Source: Cudoniella acicularis
Lineage: Eukaryota > Ascomycota > Leotiomycetes > Helotiales > Helotiaceae
Direction: 5' to 3'
Length of the DNA stretch: 30,558 bases
Assembly (NCBI GenBank): GCA_013054445.1
Contig: JAAMPI010000604.1
Location: forward strand, 1-30,558
Shown: piece after piece, positions 1-10,439 of the stretch
Numbering within the stretch: position 1 is the first letter of the stretch
Layout: each line of letters starts with the position of its first letter
The notes under the pieces: model-generated
The model's input: only the letters and a program-made list of their open reading frames with translations
The model's database searches: none
What the model was told of the DNA's origin: nothing
Program-made: the position numbers and the translations under genes

Positions 1-465
1 ATAAATGCAATCACAACTCCGTTCCATACAACTCCGAGATATAATCAAACCCAGTATATTCACATGTTCAAATCGTTTGTTACCCAAAAAAATACTCCAT
101 TGCCTTTGTAGTCTGCTATACAAGGGCCCGGATGCTAACACCATCAAATTTCGATATCCAGTGTTCTTTGTTAAAAGCAACTATGTGTAAATTTCATCCA
201 CCAAATTCAAAGCCTCCATCCAGTGCTCCATCTCCACCTATTACAAGAAAAGACATTAACCAGAGATTTTCGAAACTCTGGAGTCGGAATGGATGTTGTA
301 AACGCTACCATTCCCTTGACATGAGATTCTATGTTCGGTGGGGTGTCATAACGAAATGCCTGCGATGTATGTAACGAAAAGAAAATGTGCGCTCAAATGC
401 CTGTACAGCCCCAACTGGAGCATGTACCACGGAGAAATGACATTATTGCTGATCGTGACGTCTAA
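1..465. other. Left edge, 3' flank of the membrane-protein gene
   Basis: No gene is supported here. Open frames are short, overlap one another in several frames and lack protein-like composition. The stretch probably holds the 3' untranslated region of the minus-strand gene ending at 466. Confidence 0.6.
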
Positions 466-2719
466 TTATCGAGCCATATCCCATTTGGGCTTCAACACTG
501 CAGCCATATCGTCTTTAGTGGAGACAACATTCTGAGGAATTCTGCTCACACGGTAAGCTCCACCGCGAATAGCACCGAGTTGCCGTTGAGAAATTCCACT
601 TTGGTTGCTTCGAATGCTACCAGCATCACTCATAGCGTCTGGGTCTCTAAACTTCTTTGGAGGTGCGAAATCTAAACCAGTGAAAGTTCCAGACTTTCTG
701 AGCAAATGTCTATCTTCAGGTTAGTACATGCAACAAATATGGGTCAGATGACAACTTACGGGCTTGGCATTGGTGCAAGTTCTTCGAATGCACTAGCAGT
801 TGGAGTGAATGCAGGTACAGTTGGGGAGTATGGACGTCTCTCTCCAAATGGACTTTGTGATCGACCAGCAGCACGGTCACGGAAAGTTGTAGGAGGTGCA
901 AACTCAGTCGACGCCATTAATGCAAATGAATCGTCTTTCAATTTAGACGGGGTTGGCAAGCTCGTGAGGGCTTGTGGTGGTGGCATTGGCTTCCTTGGTT
1001 TTTGTGGACCCATGCGACCAGAAGCCGAAGAGTAAGCTCTTGGGCCTGGATTCATTGGGGGACGTCCTCCTTGACTCATTGCACCCATAGAGCCATGCAC
1101 CATTCGAGGTGGTCCTTGGAATCTTGGTCCTCGTGGAGGTGGTGTCATAGCACGACGAGTGACTGGTTCTGAATATGGCATGACAAATGCATTTGTCTCT
1201 GGATCGTAGTAGGCAGCATCACCAAGATAATTTTCATCATAATCTTCGTAATACTGTCCTTCTGGAACCGGCTTGGAGTCATCAAAGTATTCCTTGTAAA
1301 ATGACCGAATTCGTTGGCCCTGATTTCTGGATCATCTGTTTCGTTAACGTTATCCGGGGGCAGCGGACGGAAACCCATTGAAAGGCGCCTAGGATCAAAT
1401 CCAGGAGCCCCTAGACCAGCTTGAGCAAACTCTTCAGGGGGGACATCCATGGAATATCGTTGTCCGCGCATCCTCTCACGGCCAGGAGAAGGGGGCGTGA
1501 CTTTGAATCCATCACCATAATCTGCCGCGTCGTTAGATTGAGGTAGAGGTTTTGATTCCTTGCGGGGAGGTCTGGGATTAGACGGTAAAGCAATAGGTGC
1601 CGGCTTTCGAACAGGAGCTGGAGCTGGAGGAGGTGGTTCTTGTTCACTAATAAGAGCACTAAGATAATTGTTGCTTTGCCTTAGGGAGGCATCGGGATTG
1701 CTGACGAAAGATTCATGGGTTTCAGGAGCGGCGGCAGGGGTAGGAGCAAGACCTTGTCCAGGACGAGGACTCATGGGTAGTCCCTTTCTCGAGATCGATT
1801 CCGTGGCAGTGTGCGGGGGAAGGTAAGCTTCCTGTGGTTCCGAGGGATAAGGTAAGGGGGGTTGAGGTGTATGCTCTTCATGAGTACTTGAAGCTATGCT
1901 TCGATGAAGAGAGTTGTGGCGCGGTGGAGGTACAAAAGCCGAATTTGGCTTGCTTTTTGGCATTTCTCCCGCGTTTGACAGAAGATCTGCTGTAGATACT
2001 TCTTGCAGTCTTGAAGGTGCGCCGCTGGAACCGGTGTAGATTGAAGAGCCTTGCTTTTGAGAATGAAGAGAAGCACCATCGCCTGGATAATACTGGGTAA
2101 CTGGCCTGTAGGGGTCCTCGTTTTGGTGAATCGTCCTTGAAAGGGAGTGTAGGGACTCGCGCGAGTTTTGTAATTCCGGAGGCAACAGATAAGGACTGTT
2201 CATGCTCAAATCCATTGACATTTGGCGTTGTCTCCGTGACTTCTCTCCAATGTCTTCCATGCCCATCTCAGACATAGCAGGGTTTCTCTTGGGTCGTCCT
2301 GGCTGTGGCACATTTCCTAAGCCAAAGTCCATGGATGCATGTCGATCGTTGAGATCCTCCTCTCTCTGCCTCTTAACATGTCTCCGTTGGAGAATAATAA
2401 ACAATATGGTGGCTCCCACTAGAGGTATGCTAATATTTAGATTAGAATAGAGTCTTCTACGATTGACCAGGTATACTCACACAATTCCGAGAATGATAGG
2501 CAAGGTGAAAGTGGAATTACTAACGCCCTTCTCGCAGGCATTGGCGCCGCATGAACTGCTCGAACTGTTCGCACTGGAAGAATCGGTCGTAGTTGTTGAT
2601 CGCGCCTCTATCACCCGGCTAGGAACTGCAACCTCCCTGATTGCCTCCATAACTCCAATTGCCGCGCGCGGGATCCGCGAACCCAATCTAACAATATTTG
2701 TCGCTCGTCGACTCTCCAT
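466..2719 (-). CDS. Single-pass membrane protein with long Pro/Ser-rich tail (one frameshift)
   Basis: Membrane protein of a fungal family with no function I can name. Exons are 2719-2481, 2429-760 and 697-466, with GT..AG introns of 51 and 62 bp. The first intron cuts the only membrane segment (about residues 70-92), which becomes continuous (ILGIVIPLVGATILF) only after splicing. It follows a short Ser/Thr-rich N-terminal part with two cysteines and is followed by a basic stop-transfer patch (RRHVKRQ). The remaining 600 or so residues are disordered and rich in Pro and Ser, with blocks such as SRESLHSLSR, IRSFYKEYFDDSKP and VTRRAMTPPPRGPRF. No cleavable signal peptide is evident. One base is missing near 1313: the exons sum to 2141 nt, and adding one base gives 713 codons plus stop. 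The start is the first ATG of the membrane-spanning frame. An adaptor or scaffold role at the membrane is only a guess. Confidence 0.8.
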
Positions 2720-4634
2720 ACTAGCGATGGTCCTTGGCCAGTGCGAATGTTGGCCGACCTCAGAAGACGGCGAAGGTCAACAGACTTTGCGAAGGTTGTC
2801 GTCGGTCGATGGGAAGGTGCGACTCGTGTCGACCGCAGCTTGCAGGAAAAGCAAAGTCGTAAGCGTACTGAATTGGTGGTGGTTTCATGAACTCTCCAAG
2901 GTATCTCCACAATATGATTTTCGATGTTATTAAAACGGGTGAATCTCAAACCACGAGAACATCAAGCAAATTCACGGTTTGGCGCAGGACTCGAAGGAGC
3001 GACTATGGTGAGAACATAAGTATTGTAAGGAGTGAATCGATCGTCAACCAAAGGAATGGCAGCCCGACTGGCAGGCTCTTGTTTCTTCTCGCGGTAGAAT
3101 GTGAGGAAGAGGAAAGAGAGAAAGGTGAAGCGTTGACGGTTGGAAGAACAAGATGGGCAATCGGGGGGATGCGCTACAGCCTCAGGAGGATGCACTGGAT
3201 GGGGCGCTGAGATTGGCTGCACCGGCTGGCTGAGGCTAAATTCTACAGAAATGGGCGGGGATCTAGCCGGGAGCGGGCAAGCTCAGCGGCCTTTCAGGGA
3301 ACTTCAGTCTTCAGGGCACCGTTCGCTGGCTCAGGGGACGAAACAATGACTTCTCGGTGCAGCGCAGCGCAGCAACACAGGCATAGGGCATCCCAGCGCC
3401 GTTGGCGAAATGAGATATGAGATGATATGAAGCTGGTCCTGACTCTCGACTCTGGAGAGTGGTTTGCGCCTTGACTGAGTTTACTGCACGACTCCAGCTC
3501 TTGGCATCGTCGCGATGGTATCTAGGTATTACCTCAAGCCATCACTTGATTCATGTCTAATCATAGCACAGCTGGCGCGTTGGTGAGGATCACAGGATAC
3601 ATCCGCAGAGGATGTGGACACGAAGGATGAGTGGCTGCAAAAGTGGAAAGGAACCTGGCTAGGCCCGATGCAGTTACTCAGGAACGAGATGTCAATTGTC
3701 AACTGCCCAGGTGCAGATGCAGGCCAGGGGTAAAAAAAAAGAACTTCATCAAACCGCCTCCGCTGTGTCTCCCGGTACCCACGCCTCAATTCGGGTCATG
3801 GTCCTCTTCCTTCCACTCCACTCCCCGTGACCAGTGACCACCGACCAGGAATTTCCTATTCATAGCATCCGACTCCCAAAGCTCCGTTTGAGCACGGCGA
3901 TCGTGAAGATCGTTGCGTCGCGGCTTGTCTTTGATCAATTTCTTATAAAATCATGGCTTCGATAACAATCACAATCACAGCATCGACGCAGCAACGCGGG
4001 AAATGTGGTGTTTTTCCATTCCTTGCCTTTCTCCGAGATTGTGCACCTTGTGAAAGCCAACACGCGATCAAGTATTCGGTGCAGCAGGGCCCAGCAGCAC
4101 CGCCACAGCGGTCAGTAACTCGCCTTGATTGGCTCCTCAGTGCGAAATGAGAGTTAGCGCTGTGTTCGCTGTGGCTGCTGTGGCACAACAGTCCCGTAAG
4201 GAAGTTGGAAGTTGGAAGTTGGAACGGGTTGGATAAAATTGCTTATTGAACAATCCCCTTCCATAAGCAGCAGTGTCTTTATTTAAATTGAGATATAATT
4301 ATCGGCCGATAGTATCGAAATGGCTCTTGCCGACAGTCTGCAGACAATTCGTCAGCAGCGGTCCAAATGTTAGACATGTCCCCAGAAAATACTGGGCCGG
4401 GAGATTTGATTCGTGTCACCAGAAGATAAATTGGTTTGGTAGCCTCAGGCATAAAATCTAACACCACCTGGACTTTGGAATTCGAAGATTTCTTGCTTAC
4501 CTAAATCTCATCGGCTCTAGGTCTCCCCTTTTTCACCCCTTTCATAACTTGTCCCCGTGACCGTCGGGATAAGAGAGGAGAAAAGCAACCGAGATTGTAG
4601 AAGGCATTCTGGGAATTATGTGACAACTTAAACC
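2720..4634. other. Intergenic region between divergent genes
   Basis: Shared upstream region of the minus-strand membrane-protein gene and the plus-strand helicase. Open frames of 60-110 codons occur on both strands but overlap one another and look non-coding. It holds a GAAGTTG heptamer repeated three times at 4201-4221 and pyrimidine-rich stretches just before the helicase ATG. I see no RNA gene. Confidence 0.55.
4201..4221. repeat. Three-copy 7-bp tandem repeat
   Basis: GAAGTTG is repeated three times without interruption about 415 bp upstream of the helicase start. It is a simple microsatellite-like repeat with no evident function. Confidence 0.8.
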
Positions 4635-6764
4635 ATGGCGGACTTCGATCTTTCTGCCACCTTCATACCTTCTCTTCACAAGGCAGCCTCACTACTACCA
4701 ATTGCTCGACATAGGGACAGTCTCCTCTATATTATTGAAACATATCCTGTGACAATCGTTGTTGGCCATACAGGTTCAGGAAAGACAACTCAAATACCTC
4801 AATACTTGGAACAAGCAGGATGGTGTGCAGATGGCAAAGTTATCGCAGTTACTCAGGTATGTCATCGCTGGTGTTCTATCACGATTCAGATTCTAACATA
4901 CACAGCCTCGGCGGGTAGCAGCAACAACGGTCGCCATGAGAGTGGCTGAAGAAGTTGGATGCAAAGTAGGCGAGAAGGTTGGATACTCCATCCGCTTTGA
5001 AGACCTAACCAGCGCCGCGACTCGCATAAAATTCCTGACTGACGGCCTATTACTCCGAGAGGCTCTTGTCGATCCACTGCTATCTCGGTACTCTGTTATA
5101 ATGGTGGATGAAGCCCACGAACGTTCTCTGAGTACCGATGTTCTTCTAGGCGTTCTCAAGAAGATTTTGAAGAGACGTCCAAACGATTTACGGATCATCA
5201 TCAGCAGTGCAACATTACAAGCTGAGGATTTCTTGAATTTTTTTGCTGGAGATCAAAATATCCGAGAACAGCCTGTAACCGAAAGCGTAGTTACTTTGGA
5301 TGACTTGATCGCTCAGGAAGGCTCGAAACCAGAGGGAAAAGCCACTGGTAGTATTGGTCAAATCATCAGCTTAGAAGGGAGAATGTATCCCGTGGATGTT
5401 CTCTATTTGGAGTCACCTGCCGAAGATTATGTGGAGAAAGCCGTGCAAACCGTCTTCGATATACATACAAAAGAGCCTGATGGGGATATTCTAGTCTTTC
5501 TTACCGGACGGGAAGAGATTGACACGGCTGTCCAAGCAATATCAGAACGAGCTGCGAATCTCCATCCCCGAGCACAAGCTTTAATGCCTCTACCTCTATA
5601 CGCTGGCCTTTCAACCGAGCAGCAGATGTACGTCTTTGAAGAGGCTCTCGAAAACACACGGAAAGTCATCTTCTCTACCAATATCGCGGAAGCATCCGTA
5701 ACCATTGATGGAATTGTCTACGTTATCGACACAGGTTTCGTCAAACTTCGAGCTTTCAACCCTCTCACGGGCATTGAAACATTAACAGCGACTCCGATTT
5801 CGAAAGCATCTGCAACTCAAAGAGCTGGACGTGCAGGTCGGACGAGGCCTGGCAAATGTTATCGACTTTATACAGAACCGAGTTTTCACTCACTAGAAGA
5901 GGCGACAGTTCCAGAAATTCAGCGGTCCAACCTCGCGCCTGTTATCCTGCAGCTCAAAGCGCTAGGAATCGATAATATTGTTCGATTCGATTTCATTACT
6001 CCTCCACCAGCAGAGCTCATCATCCGCGCTCTTGAGCTTCTCTACTCGCTTGGTGCTCTCGATGAGTACGCCAAGCTGACAAGGCCTTTAGGAATGAGAA
6101 TGGCAGAATTGGCAGTAGAGCCCATGATGGCCAAAACCTTGCTTTCAGCCTCCTCATTCGGATGTCTCAGCGAGATTCTTACAATAGCTGCAATGACCAG
6201 CTTGGGAGGCAACATATGGTACCACGACGGCGAGAAAAAGAAGATGGAAACAGCTCGGCGGAAATTCGCTGTCGAAGAAGGGGATCACATTACTCTCCTG
6301 AACGCTTATCAAGCATTTGTGACCAAAGGCAAGAAGGAGGGACGATTCTGCCACGATAATTACCTTAATTTCAAAGCTCTCACGAGAGCAGTGAGTATCC
6401 GAGCCCAGTTGAAGCGCTACTTGGAGCGATTTGGCATCAAGTCGACGAAACGCTATCTTCAAACGGAAATAAGCAACCGCTGGCAGTTGGAGGTCCAGAT
6501 AAGGGAGAGCAGATTCGGCGATGCTTGACGACGGGTTTCTTCGCACACGCAGCCAAAATGCAACCAGATGGCACCTTCAGAAATGTAGCAGGGGGGACGA
6601 TACTGCATGCTCATCCCAGTTCTTTGATGTTCAACAGGAAAGCGGATTGGGTGATCTTTCACGAAGTCATGGAAACGGGAAATAAGACGTTCATCAGGGA
6701 TGTTAGCAAGATAGAGAAAAGCTGGCTGGTGGAATATGCGCCGGACTTTTACAAAATAAGATAA
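4635..6764 (+). CDS. DHX35: DEAH-box RNA helicase, DHX35 type (one frameshift)
   Basis: Predicted nuclear ATP-dependent RNA helicase. DHX35 is known from late (C-complex) spliceosomes and tends to be lost in intron-poor yeasts. Exons are 4635-4856 and 4906-6764; the 49-bp intron has a TTCTAAC branch site and joins VTQ to PRRVAATT. Motifs in order: Walker A GHTGSGKT at residues 44-51, DEAH at 142-145, SAT at 176-178, then QRAGRAGR (motif VI) near 379. The winged-helix/HA2 and OB-fold regions follow, ending in [12 protein letters not shown]. The ATPase core is complete. One base is missing near 6440, in what should read FGI-K-VDE; after it the C-terminal OB-fold ([18 protein letters not shown]) continues in another frame to 6764. 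Adding one base gives 693 aa, close to human DHX35 (703 aa). If the deletion is real, the protein would end about 30 residues after the shift and lose its OB-fold. Confidence 0.93.
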
Positions 6765-7383
6765 TGAATGATAGGCAGGTTATACTGAACCAAAAAGTCG
6801 TTCCAAAAGTGCATTCTAATGTTTAGCGGGGGTTAAGATCTTCCTTTGCATTTGTGTTCCACGCTTTCTTATCTGATCGTTTCAAATTATTAACTCGGCC
6901 GTCATATATTTATTTCCTTTTAGCTAGATTTGTGGTAGTTATTTCTACCCACAAGTTGGAGTCTGAAGCCTGGAAGTTTACCTAAAGTACTTAGCGAAGC
7001 TCAATAGCCCCACCTCCCATCCTCTCTCATGGTCCCTTAACTCTCAAAAATTGTCCAATCCAATGTAGAGATATGCATTCTTGCTATCTATCTCCCTTAA
7101 TTACAATTTATAATCAATCTTCATACCGTCCACCCCGCTCTCAATCACCCCTGACCCCGCTATCACAGACTTGATAGAGGATCCATTCCCTGCTCGTATT
7201 ACCTTCCTACTCTTACTTAACATCGTAGTTCTTTCCATATCAACTGCTCAGATGCCCAATTTCTCTCCAAGTGAGACACAATCTTAGTCGGAATCGCGCC
7301 ACTCTCGCTGCTACAATTAAAGGAGTTAGTAAACTACAAATAAGTTTAAAGGCGTAATATTTGCGGGTATTTCAGAGGACGCC
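6765..7383. other. Intergenic region holding a decayed mug14 fragment
   Basis: 3' flank of the helicase gene. No intact gene is present. The part at about 7007-7166 resembles the 3' end and 3' flank of the class II aldolase gene at 13380 (see separate entry). The rest is AT-rich and unassigned. Confidence 0.5.
7007..7166 (-). pseudogene. Decayed partial copy of the 3' end of the mug14-type gene
   Basis: Positions 7101-7166 align without gaps to 13380-13445, the last codons and stop of the class II aldolase gene, with 54 of 66 bases identical by my count. Read on the minus strand, the copy gives AGSGVIESGVDGMKIDYKL plus stop, against [19 protein letters not shown] plus stop in the gene. Weaker similarity continues into the 3' flank: CCCACC, CTCTCAAAAATTG-like and TATGCATT blocks occur in the same order as downstream of 13380. 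Upstream coding sequence of the aldolase is absent, so this is an orphan gene end. It has the same orientation as the parent. Confidence 0.7.
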
Positions 7384-8000
7384 GCGACAGATATTGTCAA
7401 GATCAGGTGTAGGACGATCGTTTTCATTGTCGTGGGGAGTAGGATGGTTAAATTCGGGGGCATGAGTATAACCCGGTGGGTGATCCTAGAAGAGAAAGAT
7501 AAGTTAGATTATTAAGACCAAGTAGCGGTAGCGATAAAAAAGGGAGGGGATTGGTATACTGGAAGTAATTGTCCTCGAGGCTCCTGATTTGGGTGATAAT
7601 ATCCTTGAGCAAGACTCCCAGTTTCTTCATTTGGCGGAACCGACTGAACGACAGCCCTGGAAGCAGTCTTTTGTTGTCCTTTGCCATCTGCGCCTTCCAG
7701 AATTTTTGTGCCTCTTGGATTCGAGAATGACGCATATCAATTTCAGCATTCCATGCGTCTAGCTCTTCCTTGTTAATAATCCTTTGGGTGACAGATGATG
7801 ATTAAAGAGGGTCGGGCCATTTCTTGAACCGTATAAGCTGGTCATGGTCCTCCTTGAACTCTGTTGCTGGAATATTCTCAAGAATCCACTTTATACCTTG
7901 ACTGATGGAAGGCAAGGCAAGGCCAAGAATAGTGGCGGTAATGCTAAAGGTTCTATCTAGAGTTGGAAGGAATATAGGCGGAGTGAAATGAACAAGTGTA
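7384..8000 (-). pseudogene. Decayed unrecognised gene
   Basis: The minus strand shows a protein-like reading frame from about 8000 to 7557: a hydrophobic stretch (SITATILGLALPSISQGIKWIL), then a charged part containing IINKEELDAWNAEIDM and IQEAQKFWKAQMAKDNKRLL. It is interrupted in frame by a TAA at 7802-7804. A likely intron follows, with donor GTATAC after NYFQ and acceptor TTCTAG near 7489. The downstream exon reads well as DHPPGYTHAPEFNHPTPHDN but is one base out of phase with the donor. Loss of one G from CAG|GTATAC would explain this. I do not recognise the family. The single stop plus phase error argue for a pseudogene, or for sequence errors in a real gene. Confidence 0.45.
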
Positions 8001-8225
8001 CTTGGCGTGTGTACGAATCGAAGTACGGATTAATGAGAGTCTAGAGAAATAAATACGTGGCATTTATCAAGAGGCTAGCTAATGAATTGACTCCAGCAAA
8101 ACGTGACTCAGAACAAAAAACTTCAAGAGACTCAGAGTCTCTATGAATGATTAAAACACCGCAGGTTTCCTTCTCAGATAGCCAGAGCGAGTCACGACAG
8201 TTGGCTTGCTAGTCAACTTGGTGAA

Positions 8226-8770
8226 TCACCGTGACTCGTTTCTTTTCTCCCCAAAGACACGCTTGATCAAACTCTTCTTCTTTTCCGGTTGAACGCCATT
8301 TATTTGTGAGGTTTGGATCGATGGACCGGGTTCCTCAACAACGTGAGAGTTCTTGATCATTTGATTCCTCACAGCAAGAGCTAAACCAGAGCATATAACA
8401 AGTCTCCTGGCGTTGAATGCCGAGTTAGTGCTTTTTTTGAATACATATTATCAGAGGAAAATGACTTATGGAGCGGGGGCCACAATGACTTTTGCATTAG
8501 TTACAATCAAATTTTCCCCGTCATCCACCGTTTCAGCGATCCTACTACGTAAGGGTACGTGGAAGCTCTGCCAGCCAAGACAACGGTGGCTTGATGTTTG
8601 TTATCATTATTGAAGGTATACTCAGGGGATGTTTTCAAACTCACAATTCGAGCTTCTGGCATCGCGGGCTCAGGGGTAAAATTTTGGCAAGCCATTTTTC
8701 TAAGCGTCTCAGGTATTCCTATAAGAGCTCCCTGACTTCATGATTAGGTAGTGTTAGCAAGACCCATACA
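8226..8770 (-). pseudogene. Coding-like remains, unrecognised
   Basis: On the minus strand, after a possible acceptor near 8730, a frame reads GALIGIPETLRKMACQNFTP, then a beta-rich stretch (HQATVVLAGRASTYPYV). It then shifts frame into ETVDDGENLIVTNAKVIVAP before a stop. Further on, another frame ends in a lysine-rich tail (KKKSLIKRVFGEKRNESR). No single frame stays open, so if this was one gene it is broken by at least one indel. No family is recognised. Chance protein-likeness cannot be excluded. Confidence 0.28.
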
Positions 8771-8870
8771 GACCCAAACCTTCAACATGATTGGTACATA
8801 CGAAGAGAGCGAAATGCACTGGTCAGCATGTATGACATCGAAAGTTGCATTCAATTTCAGTTAGCATCAG

Positions 8871-9656
8871 TATACGCCCAACACTTCTGGCTACGCCGAG
8901 CCCAACTGGACTACGGTTGCGCGCCTGCTTTCCAATCCAGACACTCGGCGTGCGGCGGTGAACTATCTCCTATCGTCCCTGATCTTCTCAAGCCTTGCCC
9001 TCCATAATGACATAGGCCGCCCTGAGTGGAATCTTCTGTCGCCGGAGCTGGCTGCTTTTGCACGCAAAGCCTTAACGGCCCAACGAAACCGGAGTGAGTC
9101 TCCCATTTCCCCCCATCTACTCAAGTAGAAACAGCAAGAGACTTACAAATCTAGACGAAGCCGATGCTTGGAAGCTCTGGACCTGGGAGAAGGCTTGAAT
9201 CTATGCCTGCGTGAGCCTGTACCCTGATATCTTTCCCACTGAATTGGTGATGCATGAGAAAGAGCAGCCATCAACGGACAAGGATGCCCGCAAACGATTG
9301 ATGATCTCCTCGAACCATATATCGTCCCCAACGAGGATTTTCAGACGCGGGTGCGAGAGGTGATGACTATGGCTGATCGCTTGGGTGTGTGCTTGAATAA
9401 GAATCTCAAACCCTGGGCATGGGCTTTTGATGCAACCCCCGACCGAATGTAAGGTCCTCCCTCTTCAGTTCTTCGTGCTCTTCTATTTTCCTAGCTTCTT
9501 TTGCATGGACTCCCCTTCTCCGTTACATGTAAAATACTAGTTCACGTGCACTACACATAGGCTTCTCTATTCAGCGCTTTGTGTAGCAGGCGATCAAACT
9601 GGCAAACGGGCACCTCATTCAACTCAAGTACTCCCTGCGGTACTCGACCCGGGTTA
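8871..9656 (+). pseudogene. Decayed multi-exon gene of unknown function
   Basis: Coding segments joined by plausible introns: 8871-9093, 9155-9210, 9268-9448 and 9561-9656. The first reads TSGYAEPNWTTVARLLSNPD and NYLLSSLIFSSLALHNDIGR. It joins in phase at GTGAGT..CTAG to RNEADAWKLWTWEK. The third reads AINGQGCPQTIDDLLEPYIV and LNKNLKPWAWAFDATPDR; the fourth ends at DPG plus stop. Between WTWEK and the third segment the frame is broken near 9193 (one extra base or two missing), giving an in-frame TGA. No convincing start codon was found. The splice sites and residue composition make past coding likely. It resembles conserved hypothetical proteins, but I cannot assign a function. Confidence 0.5.
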
Positions 9657-10175
9657 GGATATACATGGTCAACGGAGATAGTTAACTGTCAGGGAAGAGT
9701 CTGTGGGATAGATCAGTATTTGTTCCTTCGTACCCGGAGAAGAGTAGCAGATAGAGATGCTCATGAGTTCTATTTCGGCTACATATTAAATTCTTTTAAT
9801 ACCATGGCTTTTTGATCGAAGTTCCATGATCACTATTGTCGTCCTAATTCTTCCACTACGTGAATGTAGAAAAATACCACGGTCACGACCCTTCATGCTG
9901 AAAACACTAATAGAAACGCAGAGCTCAGTAAGCTTAAACGGGACAATAGTCCTGGGTCAGAAATATGTGCATCCCGGAGTTGAGGCAATGAGAGATGATG
10001 ATGAGGATAAAAAAGGCCGACCATGAAAACCGGGTTTGTATTGAAGTTGGAACAACACCGAGCAGAGGCAGAATTGGCGGTTTACCCCACCATCCTGCAC
10101 CATCAATCCTTCTACAGTATCCTTCCTTCCTCTTTTTCCAATCCCGCCAGAGTCAGCGCTTTCGTGTCAGCGATC
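9657..10175. other. Unassigned stretch
   Basis: No gene supported. It lies between the decayed gene and the transposase fragment. Short open frames are present but look random. No terminal inverted repeat for the transposase stump could be recognised by eye. Confidence 0.5.
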
Positions 10176-10385
10176 ATGGCGCCGCAACTGAATGCTACAC
10201 AGCATATTTTGATCAAAACTTTGCTAAAAGAAGGGTTCGAGACCAAGCTAATAGCCATAGAAGCCTTGTGCAGCGTGCGCGCCGTCCAGAGAATCCGTCT
10301 GAAGAGACAGCAGTCCGAAATGCCCACCACCCTAAGAACAAACCGCGTCAGCCGTCGTAGCTATATTACACCACCTATGCAGTAT
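10176..10385 (+). mobile_element. N-terminal fragment of a fungal DDE (Tc1/mariner-like) transposase
   Basis: From the ATG at 10176 the protein reads MAPQLNATQHILIKTLLKEG and continues through CSVRAVQRIRLKRQQSEMP to a basic part ending in SYITPPMQ. This is the homeodomain-like helix-turn-helix start of a common fungal DDE-superfamily transposase. After PPMQ (about 10382) similarity to the family, as I know it, stops. The frame runs on for about 20 unrelated residues to a stop at 10448, which overlaps the end of the HET gene on the other strand. The whole catalytic DDE domain is missing, so the fragment cannot move itself. No inverted repeats or target duplication were visible. Confidence 0.75.
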
Positions 10386-10439
10386 CTAGAACCGATCCTA
10401 GTCTTTCTTTACAATGCTGATTTACCTAGTACGAGACCC

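Noticed and set aside
2611..2949. 112-codon minus-strand frame over the 5' end of the membrane-protein gene
   Set aside because: Overlaps the first coding exon in another frame, has no family features and is best explained as 5' untranslated sequence.
9995..10360. 121-codon plus-strand frame
   Set aside because: It is the shadow of the transposase fragment in a second frame; the helix-turn-helix reads only in the frame starting at 10176.
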